Assembly (NCBI GenBank): GCA_013433145.1
Contig: CM024175.1
Location: 10,090,516-10,154,515 of the forward strand
Origin: Ascaris suum
Taxonomy: Eukaryota > Nematoda > Chromadorea > Rhabditida > Ascarididae
Length of the DNA: 64,000 nt
Direction: 5' to 3'
The notes beneath the pieces were generated by a model. The model made no database searches. It was not told where the DNA came from and saw nothing but the letters and a program-made list of their open reading frames with translations. The position numbers and the translations under genes were made by a program. Below are positions 1 to 14,518 of this stretch, one piece after another; within the stretch, counting starts at the first letter, position 1, and every line of letters starts with the position of its first letter.

Positions 1-1030
1 TAATTGTTGATTACGCAATGATTAGAGCAATTAACCCTAAAACTTATTTTAAATAAACGCTTACATATTGATTGCTATGAATGGATCAAATGCGTATTAT
101 ATTTTGAAATGATCCGATATTAATTCGATATTAGATTCGTTAAGTGGACCATTGAAAAGAATTTCAACTAAATAGCGTAATACAAATTACAATTTTACTC
201 AACAAGAGGATTTATGTGATTGCTGCATAAATGTATAATTCATTAAAAAAATGATCGTTTTACGTGAAATAAATTTTATTAATTCATAGATCAATGTTAG
301 ATTGGTAAAAATATAATTGAATCGTAAATATTAATAAAATAAAATTCATTCACATCAAGAGAAATAATTTTCTTATCATAGTGAAATTTGTTATTCAAAA
401 AAATCCATGGTGAAAGTCGTTTCTTAAATACTCTCCTCATTGTCATTCGTCACGAATATGTGAAAATTAGACGCTATTGTAGTCAATTTATCAATTTTTC
501 TTGAAAAAAAAAGTTAAGCTATGCATCCATCATTAAATTCTAATTAGTTCATAAGAAACAGCTGCAAAAAAAAAAAAAATTCAAGGACTAAAATGCCAAG
601 AGCATTGAAAAGATGCGCGAAAAAAGCGTTGTATGGAATAAGTTTTCCTGGAAATGTTCAATTAAAGAATTCCGGAAGCAAGTTATAATACATCAATGCC
701 CCATTAGATGGTATCGATTAGAGGAGAAACTATGCGGAAAGGTTTTCCGCCAAGGATTTTAAAAATGCAAAAATTTGCACGCTTAAAGCAACTAAAATTT
801 TCGAAACGGCCAATATGGTGCGCTCGACTGCAGATCAATGCTGCGGCAGGAGGAAAGATTCATTGGACAAGAGGGAGAATAACATTTACATGAGCACATA
901 GGAAAACGGAAAAGAACAAAAAATGGAAGAAACAAAACAAAGGTGAAGAAAGAAAGAAAACTAGAGCGCTACATAATTATCATTCTTCGAAGCATTATGT
1001 CAAACCCCCAAAATATTATCCACCATTTCA

Positions 1031-1080
1031 TGCCGACAATAGCCGACAATAGCCGACAATAGCCGACAATAACCGACAAT
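1031..1080. repeat. five tandem copies of a 10 bp unit
   Basis: Five contiguous decamers of the form NNCCGACAAT (TGCCGACAAT, three AGCCGACAAT, AACCGACAAT). It is intergenic and unlike the surrounding AT-rich sequence. Confidence 0.95.
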
Positions 1081-1199
1081 AATAGTGACGCTTTAAACGT
1101 TGTAGGAGAGATTCAAACAATATCTGGTGAAAATCATTTTAGCAACTGATATTTCTGATTTTAAGAAAAGATTTTGAAAAAAAGTTTTTACGCACTCCT

Positions 1200-1215
1200 C
1201 CCCCCCCCCCCCCCC
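1200..1215. repeat. poly-C run
   Basis: Sixteen consecutive C bases in intergenic DNA. Length may vary or be mis-sequenced. Confidence 0.95.
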
Positions 1216-2603
1216 TCCTTTAAGTTATATATCAATAAAATTTCTCAAATTTACTTCTGTGTATTATCAACGAATCTGTTGCCAATTCACTAATAATTAA
1301 CTGAGATGAAATGAATGTTCAAAATTCATGAGAACTAAAGTGTAAAGTACAAACTGTTCAACAAGGTTCGTATTAATGAAAAGTGATCAACAAATAGTTG
1401 AATGGATGTGAATTTTCTATGGATTCGATTAAACTTCCATATAGAAATATCATAAATGTCACGAAACGATAAATTCGCTCTGCTAGAAATTAATTAATAA
1501 TGAAAATACTTTGCATAAAAATTCAACTAAAATTGAATGAGAAAAATTCCATATTGATGAAAGAAATAAAAATTTTATTCGTAGTTTTAAAAAAAAATCA
1601 AGTTAAATGATTAAATGAATAAATTCGTAAAAGAATATCTTATCGCCAACAAATATTCCATGACGAATTAAAAAAAAAAAAAAAAAAACTCTTCAAAGTC
1701 ATGTTGAATAGCCTTGTACTTTCTATCCAATATGAAAAAAAAAAGAAGAAGAAGAAGAAGAAAGGAATGAGCATAGGGAAGAGGCGATCGCAATTTGAGC
1801 ACTATGAAAATAGCGTCGAAAAATGGGCTAGATTACGTGTAGGTCTATACGTACGAACATAATTGCTTCATTCCATTTTCGCTATTCGTTCTTGTCTTGT
1901 ATTTTCCAATTGAGAGGATCGCATTCGTGTCCTCTAGGAGAATGAAAAAAAAAACGTCATATCAGAAATTGTATGACTTGGTCATTTTGCATAGTAAAAG
2001 CGATGTAATATATATTTTATTATATAATAATAGAAAAGTTATTGCATTTTTTTTAGCCATTTTAGCAGTATGATTCCAAAGGAGAGAATTTGAATACACA
2101 TTGATTTCCATGTATAGGTGCTTCGATATACCAAATGCGAAATTAGTGTACTCAAGCACCTGTACATGAGATGTGAAAGCTCTTGCTCACAGAGGAGCAT
2201 ATGTACCTATAGCACCTGCGTACACATAAGCTTAGTATACCTGCTGAAAAATCAATACGTATATACGTATAACACGTATATACCTAAGGCTACTGTGACT
2301 AGTAAAAAATCATGATATTTTGTAAAAACGCAATAAATGGATATTTATTCCAAGATCAAAGGATTAATTACCAAATGGATAGGTCAAAGTTTAAAGAAGA
2401 TGAAAAAACAAGGAATATTTTTTCACTTATGAATACAGCCAATTCATCGGCGATATCGAGCGATTCGAGTTATTAGTAGCGAATAGTGTCCTATGGATGT
2501 CGTACTATTTACTAATAATGCAATTGCTAAAAAGTAACGCACTCTAACTTCCATTCGGGATCCATCCGTTTGCAATTGCAACATATTTTTTTCCATTGCG
2601 TCA

Positions 2604-3287
2604 ATGAGAAAGGTCGAATTTAAGGAATATCTTACAATGAAAACATCAGCAAATTGTCTAGGTGATTGGAAAAACTTTTAGTAGTACTGTGATATCCATT
2701 TGAATTTCAGTGATGCCAATATGATTCGAGGCAGTCTTTTTTTTTGATGTAATAAATATGAAGTACTGATGTATGATAGTTTATTTCTGAGGTGAAACCA
2801 CATAAACTTAAAAACTTTATACTTTTAGCAATAAAAGAATCAGAAAAATATCACATCATAGTCTAGTAGAAGTGGAACGAACGTTTTACACAACTTCATC
2901 AGAAGGAGCATATTTGAAGCTTCAAAAACATCGAAAAAATGATAAAAGTAAGCTGTATATTTATCGAAATATTGAAAACCTTAATTCATTAAATCTTTAA
3001 AATTTTCCAGATTGCAGCGTTGAGATTATGATAGGCGAAATGAATGCAGCAAATATGAACCAATAGGCACATCTATTACTCTAGGGGCTATAATTACAAT
3101 AGAGCTAGATCCAAATCGAATTTTCAGCATTGAAGTTAACAGAAGTGTTCCTCAGTTGAAAATATTGAAAGAAACAACTTTTATTTTACACTATTCTAGG
3201 ATTTTCATGACGATTAAACAATTAAAGATTTATTTCATTAGCACAGATTGCGAAGCGGATCGACAATCCGATTCATTGCTTCAATAA
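2604..3287 (+). CDS. small multi-exon gene, unknown family (candidate)
   Basis: Three exons join in phase. Exon 1, 2604-2661, starts MRKVEFKEYL and ends CTA-G|GTGATT (phase 1). Exon 2, 2867-2947, enters after ATAGTCTAG and ends AAA-A|GTAAGC (phase 1); it is polar (EVERTFYTTSSEGAYLKLQK). Exon 3 has two possible acceptors. TTTTCCAG at 3010 gives a short tail ending at 3066 (64 residues in all). An AG at 3024 opens 86 codons to 3287, with SITLGAIITIELDPNRIF inside. The stronger acceptor is the first and the longer frame is the second. No signal peptide or known domain is visible. The long form would overlap the end of the convergent minus-strand gene by 7 bases. All splice choices are inference. 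Confidence 0.38.
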
Positions 3288-4178
3288 TAAAATGCGCTTC
3301 TATTATCAATGAGAGAACAAGATTTGAATGCAATTTTCGAAGATTTAAACCGATACTGGTGAATGTTGAGAAACCAAATTCGTTTATATTCTCTATGGTC
3401 ATAGCAATTCTTTCCAAGTTTCAGAAATTTCGCTTCAGTGGCTGAATCATCGATAATAGGAACTATGAGTTTTGTAAAGCATTTGGGGGAAAATTTAACT
3501 AATGAAGAATTTCCATTCTCTCTAGTAAAGTATGGAACAAAATAAACGAACGATTCGAATGCATTTTTTTCACAATAACTTCTGGAAGCTCTAAGCTTCG
3601 TCCACATCAATCGCGACTGTATTTCATTTTTTGAAAATGCCTCCCATTGTGTAATTAGTTCACCAAATAAGAAGTACTATAAAGTGCAAGAATATAATCT
3701 TTTCGTTGGCAAATTTTACGATTGCACACGAAAGAGCAGCTAATGATGCTGAAAATGAACATCACTTTTTTTTTCTAAATTGCACTTTACTTCCTTATTT
3801 ATGCTTTAAATTTCGTATCGAGGTCAATTGCACATTCCGTTTCTTTAGTGCAAACGACGAAGAGAGCTATCTTTCATATCTCTTGGAAATTCATATCTTT
3901 CTAAGCCACTATTTTTTAAGCGCCTCTGAAATTCTTCAGTAATTTTTTTTTTTGCTCCATAAAAATGCTCATAGTTTTTCCAAAGTTCCTCAATATCTTA
4001 GTATCAACATTCGATAACTTTATTTACAATTCAGTCTATGACGGTTAAAGAAATTTTTCGCCATTTTGAAGAGATTTTCGAAGAGTACTTGCGTCTCTAA
4101 AGAATAGACTTTTCAAGGATATAATGAACGTGACAAGCTTCATTATATACCAAAGTGGTGAACATAACGTACACGCAT
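3281..4178 (-). CDS. five-exon gene of about 200 residues, unknown family (candidate)
   Basis: Read on the minus strand: exon 1 4178-4151 (MRVRYVHHF, donor GTATAT, phase 1), exon 2 4096-4028 after TCTATTCTTTAG, exon 3 3996-3856 (IEELWKNYEHFYGAKKK, helical and charged), exon 4 3748-3720 after CATTTTCAG, exon 5 3616-3281 (111 residues and TGA; contains CEKNAFESFVYFVPYFTREN). The phases agree throughout. The intron between exons 2 and 3 would be only 31 nt, or 46 nt if the GTCATA donor at 4042 is used, which is short for a nematode. No TM segment or signal peptide is evident. Exon 5 alone is long enough to be only marginally above chance; the chain gives the support. Not recognised. Confidence 0.38.
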
Positions 4179-5773
4179 TCATTTGAATACCATGGAATTA
4201 CTAGAAGTATGTTCAACATTAAATAGTGGGAGCAGATCTTAACGTGTGAAATAATATATCCTCAATATAAATAGTATAAGCATAAACACAGTGCATCGTC
4301 AAATGAAGCCTCTGCCAAAAACGCAGATGCATCGACTAAATAACTCACCTTATGAATTTATATCATCTTCATTCGTCCTCATAAAGTTATACTTATTGCT
4401 AGATCTTTTCTATTATGTAAATAAAATGAAAGAACAAATTTCTTTTCCAACAATTTATTGACGAATTACTGGTATGAATAACTAGTAAATTAACTAATGC
4501 TTTCATATTGATCTCTTTTAATCTAATATGCTAATCAAAAAGATGTTTTCTTTCTGTACTTTGTTGTAATTAATGCTAATGAGAGTAGGTGTTTTCTGTT
4601 CGTTTAAACTCTTCGCCATTATTTACCTGGACAGTGAGGCTGATTAGAAACATTCTTGAAGACGTCGGCTTCAAAAAAAACTAGCGGCTAAATTCTTCTT
4701 ACAAATTTGAATGACCGTAAACTTGTTTTCGTCAAATGTTCTTTCATATTTCGCTAGCAATCAGCAATATCATGAGTTGAGATTTACACAGAGTTCATAT
4801 GGAGAATAATGACAAAAAACGATGCCTATTTTCTCGTATTTCCACCTATTAAGCGATGCAAATAGCCTTTTAAATTCTATACTTTCCCTTCTTTTGATTT
4901 GTTTATCGATAGTGAAATACCCCTAATTTAATGCAGATTCCAAGATGTCGTTCCGTATTTTCTCCGTCAAAGAGAAACGTATTATTTGAAAGCAAAAATT
5001 ACTTCCGAAATCTTAACTTTAATTTCGAAGAAGATAAAATTCCATCGACGCATGGTATGAAGCATAACTAGCTCCTTATACTATGCAATAAATCTATCGT
5101 CCCACCTTGAAGCCTATTATTACCGTTATTATCGTTTAGAGTGGATGCAATCTCAATAAGAAATTGTCAATGGAAGAAATCTCATGCACTGTTTTAAAAA
5201 AAAAGAAAATTTCGTCAAATCCACAATGTTATTTCTTCCAGTAAGTTCAGCAAAAACTTTTGCGTTTCTCAATGCACCAGAAAATTTCGTCATTGTTATA
5301 TGGTTTAGAGCTCATCTTAAGAAATGCTCAGATGATATTAAATTTTATTACTACAATATCTTTACACGAATAACAAAACATGAGGACACAGAAAAACTAG
5401 AAACTCACACTCTAAATTCGTTCTTTTGTTGAAGTTATTAAACCTGAGGTTTTCAGTGAGATAGTTATAGGCTTTTATTCGTCATGAGATAAGTTTTCAG
5501 TTGTCATTAGATGCGTCTTCAGTCATCAATACCACCCGAAAAACGTTTCCTAGATATTTGAGGTAGTTTAGCAGAAATGAACTCTAAAATACAGCTGTGC
5601 GTTTTAGCGCCATCACTTTGAGGCAGAGAGATTTTGACATGTAGTTCTCATTGTTGGTGTGAGACGCCTTGTTGCAGTATTATTTCCACTAGATAATTCG
5701 CTCCAACCAATGTATAGAAATGAGTGGTTTTATCCGCACAATTAAACCTACAAAATCTTCCTTTTATTTGCAG

Positions 5774-6180
5774 CTGATGTGGAAAAAAAAATGTATGATG
5801 AGAAGAAAGCATTTTATGCATGGCGCAATCAACATCATATGATGTGGCGATCAATGATGGCTAACCTTAGCGATGAGGGTCTCTAGAAATTCCTTGCGTG
5901 ACTAATTCATATTCTCTAGACCGTAGAGCATATTTCAAAGTTTTCTAAACAGTGGGCAAATGAGAGGTAAGTTAATTATGTGAATGAACTTCTGGAAGAA
6001 CATGAAACTCCAGTCCGCCATCATTTTTTCCGACTGTTGGGAAACGCATGACCCTTTCAGACGTTCAGGATGCGCTTACTCAGGGGACATCTACTTTAAA
6101 AAGTGATTCCGTTTTTTGTAGGGCACTACTTTGACACTGCTGCTGAAGTGCATCTCCGAGTTAGGAATGAAGCCATGTGA
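5774..6180 (+). CDS. 3' part of a gene with very short introns, or a decayed gene (candidate)
   Basis: The acceptor TTTTATTTGCAG at 5773 opens a hydrophilic exon (DVEKKMYDEKKAFYAWRNQ) that reads to TAG at 5884. A second exon, 5920-5966 (TVEHISKFSKQWANE), lies between TTCTCTAG and GTAAGT, and joins in phase 2 to 6014-6102 (PPSFFPTVGKRMTLSDVQDA) across a 47 nt intron. The frame then either runs to TGA at 6132, or continues to 6180 if 19 nt (6103-6121, GTGATT...TTTGTAG) are removed. Exons 1 and 2 are in the same frame but separated by 36 nt holding three stops and flanked by CTCTAG repeats, with no usable GT donor. It may therefore be two pieces, or a pseudogene. No 5' exon was found. Not recognised. 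Confidence 0.33.
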
Positions 6181-7750
6181 TCTTAATATTTGTGAAACAT
6201 TTTTGATTGTTAGCTGAGTGAGGCAAACGGTCACTGAATTGGTACAAAGCAACTCCAAAAAAAAAAACTGCTTCAGCTAAATGTAAGCACAGGGGCAAAA
6301 ATTTAACGCATGGCTAGTGTGCTTAACAAATGCACTTTGCGACTGTGTTCCCAGGAAGTATTTCTTTTGTTGTGGAAACACTATGAAGTATTGACGAGAT
6401 TGAGCACTTCAATAATGGTCATTTTCCGCCTTCATTTCCAACTTTATTGACAGCTTAATAATTGTGATAGCAAAGAATAGACTTATCAGAGAAATGGCAG
6501 ATGAAAAATGGGTGAGGATAATATGATAAAAGAAGCAACAACAATGGAAGCATCACTGAGCACTTCTATTTGTCTATTTCCTGTCGAGTTTTGTCAACTG
6601 GACGCATCTTCAATATCTCATATTTGCAAGGGATATCATCTCATTTCGCTTAGATCTAGCCATGAAGATATAATCGATATTTTCATTATCTGATGCCACT
6701 TTTGATTGATTCAAAAATAATGTACTACAAAATAATCTCCGTAGTTTTTTTTTTTTTTTTGGCAAGTGATAAAACCTTTTCTATGGATTGCTTCTTTATG
6801 AAAAAAAAAAACTATTTTTTTACACATCTAGTAATGAATTGAGAATTTCTAGAAACGAAATGCACTTGCTTTTTTTTTTTAATAAAATAGCAACCTTCCG
6901 CAATGTTACTTGAAAATTATGAAGAATTTAAGACTGAATCGAATTTCAAAATTCCTTCTACGAAAAAGCAAATTTTCTATGAGGGTTTCTACAATTGTCA
7001 GAAAACAAGTAAGCAACTCAAATCCTAGCTAAACAAATAATGAAATGTAATGAGATATTGACAAATCTAAAGGAGTTACACTTTTTCGAATATATGACGA
7101 CATTTATAGATGAGAAAATTTTCTACTAAATACTAATACTGTAAAAATGTTGGAATTGGAGATTTTTTTTTTGAAGTAGTAGTTTTCCTACTAAATACTG
7201 ATTACTCCAAAAGATAAATTACCTGTACAATAATGAAAAATTGCAGGAAAAAATTATAATCACTCGGAAATAGCAAAATAGGTGAAATGATCGAAGAGAG
7301 AGTTCCGATTAAACTAGTCGAACTTATCGTCGAGCAGTATGAAAAGAAAACGCAGCGAGCTATTCTAGCTCATCACATATCGCGAGTGTAGCAACATGAA
7401 ACGAGCATTTAGTGTCACAACAACTAATAACTCATGTCAATAAATTGCGATTTGCTGAAACATGAAATGCGTTAAGCTTTGTGGTTACTGTTAGCCGATT
7501 TCATTACTTATTTATTATGTGAGAAATTCGGACAAAATTTACGTAAAAAATTAAGTTTTTAAGCATAATTTCACTTCTTTTTTTTTCACAAGAATTTCGG
7601 CCTTTTTCAGTATTAATTTGAGGCAAAATTTCAGTAGTGTTGTTGAAAAAGGATTTAGTTTTTTCTTGTATTTTATTAGAAATAAGAAAAGCATAGTTTG
7701 ATTAAGCGATTCAACTCAAATTTCGACTACGTTGATTTGAAGAGAAATAA
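6181..7750. other. spacer with ambiguous short frames
   Basis: AT-rich with several A/T homopolymers. A 61-codon plus-strand frame from ATG 6508 is of chance length. A minus-strand frame around 6280-6500 reads protein-like but is interrupted by a TGA. Nothing is firmly supported. Confidence 0.3.
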
Positions 7751-8002
7751 ATGAAAACCTCACTGAATGGGTATATTAAATTGCTAAGAAATGATGAACA
7801 CCGAAGACAATTCCATCAACTATTAATCCAACCGCTCATAGACGCTGCTGACAAAAATTCGTCTGTTTTTTGTGATCTGATCGACGAAGATGAAAAAATG
7901 GCCGATGTAAAATGTATACAATTTTTCGCACTTATAAACATTCGAAATGTTCTCGAAGATGATGGAATAATGGGGGACTTGAGATGCAACACGATGGCAT
8001 AA
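7751..8002 (+). CDS. 83-residue ORF, hypothetical
   Basis: A true ATG, preceded immediately by an in-frame TAA, opens 83 codons ending ATGGCATAA. The product is polar and acidic in the middle (DLIDEDEKMADVKC) with Lys/Arg near the start, unlike the Phe/Leu/Ile-rich frames typical of random AT-rich DNA. There is no signal peptide, no TM segment and no recognised motif. No flanking exon with a good splice site was found, so it would be intronless. Its length alone does not exclude chance. Confidence 0.3.
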   Translation: MKTSLNGYIKLLRNDEHRRQFHQLLIQPLIDAADKNSSVFCDLIDEDEKMADVKCIQFFALINIRNVLEDDGIMGDLRCNTMA

Positions 8003-9051
8003 ATTATAGCCAACAAATTCCATAAATATAGCTTCAATGACGATTGAATTATAGATAAATATATGTAGCAGATACACAAACAATGCGAAGTACATACAGA
8101 CAGACATATATACAGATGAGCACGCATCCAAACGCATAGATATAATATCGCAAATTAGAAAGATTTGAATAGAGTTGAGTTGGAGTTTTACCTAATGCTT
8201 AGCTAGCAGAATTCGTGAGAAGGAAAATGCGTCAGGGACACGAAAAAAGTTTCACCGAATGGGATTTTAGAATTGCTAGTTTTGCATCAAGAGTGTTACA
8301 CGCAAGGTGTATGCTATTGGCACATGGATCGTCTCAATGCATCATATTTTATTCCCACTTCCGCGCTCCCTTTGATGTTTTTGTATGTAAATGTGCGCCA
8401 ATAAAAACATGAATTTGAAAATTACGTGCACAACAATGATCAATAGGGGAAATCATCCTCTAAAGGGGTACTTTATGAATGCGTCATAAAATCTAGCAAA
8501 TTTATTGCAAGGAAACTTCAACTCTTAGTTATTTTGTTCCCACCAATAATTAGCCAATTCATAGAAATTACGATCAGCGTGGGACCTGTATGGACAATAA
8601 TATTTGCATTTTCGACGTATATTTTGAAGAGCGTCGAAAAGGTTGTGACTTACAAAGAGAGCATTTTTGCATTCACATTATCCCACTAGTCGAGAAATAC
8701 TTGTATTGGACTCGAGCAAAACTTGTTATTTTGTGGTAAACGATATTGGCGGATGTGAAAGATTATGATTTTCCGGTTGTTTTATTACTTATTGACAACA
8801 GGGTGGCAATTCTCTTCGTTTGCTTTCACCATTGGATAGCAAAGAAAATTGTATCACTCATGCAGTAAGAGAAAAAAATGTTACAACTTGAAATATAGCA
8901 TACTGACAATTAAATTCATATCGGATAAGCAAATTAGCAGCCAGTCTTGATTTCTTTCGCTCATGCAAACTGTCATAGAAATTAGCGTAAAGAGTACAAA
9001 ACTGGGGAGACCAAAACGTTTGCAACGTTCAAAGACGATCATGCATTTACG

Positions 9052-10143
9052 ATGAGAGAAGTGTTTGCCAGCCAGAAATTGCGGATTTCAGTTCAAGGTG
9101 CAGGAAAGCTAAGAAAGCGTTTGCATCCAGAAAAGTCAGAGAGGAGGACGAAATGGATATTGGGAGGAATCGCCATCCTTCTGCCTTTAGGGCACTCCTG
9201 CGTTTCGAATTCAGCGGTAATTTTACGAATTCACTATATCAATACACCATACAACTAATTCAGCTTCTAACCATTTGAAGATGAGGCAAATTTTCCTAGT
9301 GTGGGTATTTATAACTTGTAACGATTGATGAAGAAAGGTGTTTATAACGAGGGTATAAGGTAATTTAATTTCTTTTTGACTGTCGATGCTCCTCCTCGAC
9401 ATTATGCCTTCATCGATAACTTTCCTTGATGCGCATAAATTTTCAGCCACCATTTGTGAAATCTCCCTCAAAAATTTTGCAATTTTCCAGCAGTATGACT
9501 ACGATTAACAAAAAATAAAAAAAATTTCTCGACAATTCACCGTTTGTGAGAAAGGCTCAAATCTATCACGTCCTATCAAAGTAATTCACCTCTCCAATAA
9601 GACGCCTCCTCCCAAAGTGATGGATGCTCTATACTCAATGTCTTATTTTTTTAGGCCTCACCGGTTTCAGGCTTGCTTGAAACGTCTTACGCACCGATGA
9701 AATACGCTATTCAAATCAATGATTGCAATTATCTCAATAATCAATTTCAGGTGAGTTCATTTTAAGTAATATTCATCTATTGTAGTCATTCGCTTGATTG
9801 GCGTAATGGAAACGTTTAAAGTGGGCAAAATAATTTTCAACATCACAAGATAGTCATTTAAAGAAAATTACATATTGCCTGTGGCAATTAAAATGAATGA
9901 ATAAATTTGCGCGTTAGAAAATTGGAACACGCTTTATTTTTTTTTCAATTTTTAATGCCGAATTATATTTTTATGTTATATTTTTTTATTAGTTTTTACG
10001 GTTAGTAAATCATTAAATCTGTATTTTTAAAACTATTTGTAAAATATATTTTAATGCAAATATTTTAATATACACCTTAAAATATTTTTCAAATATTCAT
10101 ATTTTTAATGCAGAAAGCATCGAATTCATTGAGGGAACTCTAA
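9052..10143 (+). CDS. small three-exon membrane or secreted protein (candidate)
   Basis: Exon 1 9052-9216 (55 codons) ends at GCG|GTAATT; exon 2 9655-9750 follows TTATTTTTTTAG and ends CAG|GTGAGT; exon 3 10114-10143 follows TTTTTAATGCAG and stops at TAA. All joins are phase 0, giving about 96 residues. The N-terminal third is basic (KLRKRLHPEKSERR), followed by one hydrophobic segment (WILGGIAILLPLGH, residues ~36-49), so a signal-anchor (type II) topology is possible, with a polar tail carrying one further Cys. The splice sites of exon 2 are excellent on both sides; the start codon and exon 3 are less certain. No family recognised. Confidence 0.42.
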
Positions 10144-12914
<2,771 letters not shown>

Positions 12915-12994
12915 TTCATCATGGATATTACCTAAGGATGTGAATGATCTATTGACAGGAAGTAATAATAAGATGGCGTGAAATATAGCATTTA

Positions 12995-13312
12995 AAATAT
13001 CTTTTTTTCGTATCCGAACTCTCCGAACGCTATCAGGGAGTCTGGAATAAGTCTATCATTTTTAAACAGCAATTGTTCATTGTTCAACTGCTCGAACATG
13101 CTGTTGATTGATCGCCTACTACTGCTTATAATGTGGTCGATTTTAAGAGGGCTCCGAGCAGACTCTTTGGCTTCATTCTACCGGGTCACTTCGATTAGCG
13201 ACCTGATCGGGATGAGAGTTGTGGGACAAGTTCGAACTTTCCTCTTGAGCGGAACAACGGTGAAGCGACTCGTCAACGTCCCGTAGGCAGAAAACGAGTC
13301 TAACCCCTAACC
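12995..13312 (-). pseudogene. interrupted coding-like frame, possibly element-derived
   Basis: On the minus strand, one frame reads for about 100 codons with a single internal TAG: first a basic half (LTSRFTVVPLKRKVRTCPTT), then, after the stop, a polar helical half ([19 protein letters not shown]). The tract is more GC-rich than its surroundings and sits beside a LINE-like fragment (13346-13382) and a solo LTR, so it may be mobile-element debris. It could also be a spliced gene with a donor at CCG|GTAGAA just before the TAG. No domain recognised. Confidence 0.3.
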
Positions 13313-13345
13313 TTCACGTCACCTTGCAACTTTATCTAAGCGGAA

Positions 13346-13382
13346 ATGGAAGCAATATGAAAAAGCATTTATTCGTAACGAA
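13346..13382 (+). mobile_element. short LINE 3' remnant
   Basis: About 31 of 37 bases match the LINE fragment at 54644-54680 (GGAAGC.ATATGAA...TTATTCGTAA.GAATG) in the same orientation, suggesting a second decayed copy. Too short to classify alone. Confidence 0.35.
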
Positions 13383-14184
13383 TGGTTTGTCGAAAGGTTA
13401 AAAAAATTCTGTCTAACAGAACGTATGCCAATTGAACATTGAAATGAAACTTTTTTTTATTAAGCAGAAAGATAAACTCAATATTTGGCGTCACATTTGG
13501 TATGCTGAATAAAACGGCCATCTATCACTTGACTATGATATTATGTTGTAGGAAGGAATGAAAAATTGACAGAATTTTGTTCAATGGAAAGAAATTGAAC
13601 GCACTCGATCATGCGAGAAATAAATGTTGCAAAAAAAAGAGATTTTATAGAATTATACGCTGATCAATTATTGATAACCCCCTAATATGCCAACTGTGGT
13701 ACTGGTTTGCTTTGCAAATATTATACCAATTGATTAAATCGTCTCACTACTGTTCAGGATTTATTCGGAGGAATATTCGGTGGAGTTTTTGATTTTCAAC
13801 ACATTCAAATGATGAAAATATGCATATATGAATGACGATCGTATGAACTTGTTCAGGAACACTAGCGATTCGAGAAATAAAATATTGAAATATTAGCACA
13901 GGAACAAAAGTTTTAGTGCAACATCTACGGGAGACACAAATCACAATATATAATTCCATGATCATATTACTCGCAACAGAAGATACAAAATTTTATCGAT
14001 TTTTCAGGAAATTTCATGAATTTTATATACTCTTCATAATGATAGTAGTTTCATTGAACGATTGGAACAACTTTCGATCAGAATGCGGGCGTTAAACTTA
14101 AAAAATTTTTTAAAGAAAATTTGAAATTCATCCAATTCATATGATCTATGCTCAGAAAAAACTGACATAATAACTCTTCGTGAC

Positions 14185-14518
14185 TGTTGGGTGTGGCGCT
14201 AAAGAGCCAACCCAAGATACCTATTTGTGATGTAACAGTGAACATTTTGCTTTTATAGCATTACTCTTCGCGCCATGTCACTGATCGACTTATGTGCTTT
14301 TGATCTGCCTGAAGCCTGTATAAAGCGGGCCTCAGCACGTCGGAGTCAGTCTTCTCCATCGACGGCTCTTCTACCGGCAGCTCTCTTGGGACGCCTCGCC
14401 TTCTCCAGTTGCTCTTTATGAGCTGTGGTGCGCCTCGATAAACGACTTCGACTATATCCGTGTCTCCTCACGCCCCATTCGGTCTCCTCTCAACGTTGTC
14501 GCTGCTACAGATACAACA
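14185..14518. mobile_element. solo LTR of an LTR retrotransposon (Bel/Pao-like ends)
   Basis: The 334 bp unit begins TGTTGGGTGTGG and ends GATACAACA, giving perfect TGTTG/CAACA terminal inverted ends. It is flanked by an exact 5 bp direct repeat, GTGAC (14180-14184 and 14519-14523), the expected target-site duplication. Inside is a TATAAA at 14319 followed by a GC-rich pyrimidine-rich stretch. No internal gag-pol or second LTR flanks it, so it is the product of LTR-LTR recombination. The Bel/Pao assignment rests only on the terminal bases and the 5 bp duplication. Confidence 0.85.
14319..14324 (+). promoter_or_regulatory. TATA box within the solo LTR
   Basis: TATAAA about 135 bp into the element, followed by GC-rich sequence; it is the likely U3 promoter of the former retrotransposon, if the element was read on the plus strand. 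Confidence 0.5.

Larger units (their letters stand above)
1..2603. other. AT-rich spacer, no supported gene
   Basis: Homopolymer A/T runs, an (AAG)n stretch near 1741-1762, a tandem 10-mer (1031-1080) and a C run (1200-1215). A basic 61-codon frame from an ATG at 708 has no splice partner and is within chance expectation. Confidence 0.5.

Noticed and set aside
4923..5293. A minus-strand four-exon chain (MTKFSGALRNAKVFAELTGR ... RNDILESALN)
   Set aside because: The phases can be made to fit, but the acceptors are weak and an 82-codon plus-strand frame (5184-5432) covers the same DNA; neither is convincing.
5648..5854. A 68-codon minus-strand frame with a good internal acceptor
   Set aside because: It overlaps, antisense, the better-supported plus-strand exon starting at 5774.
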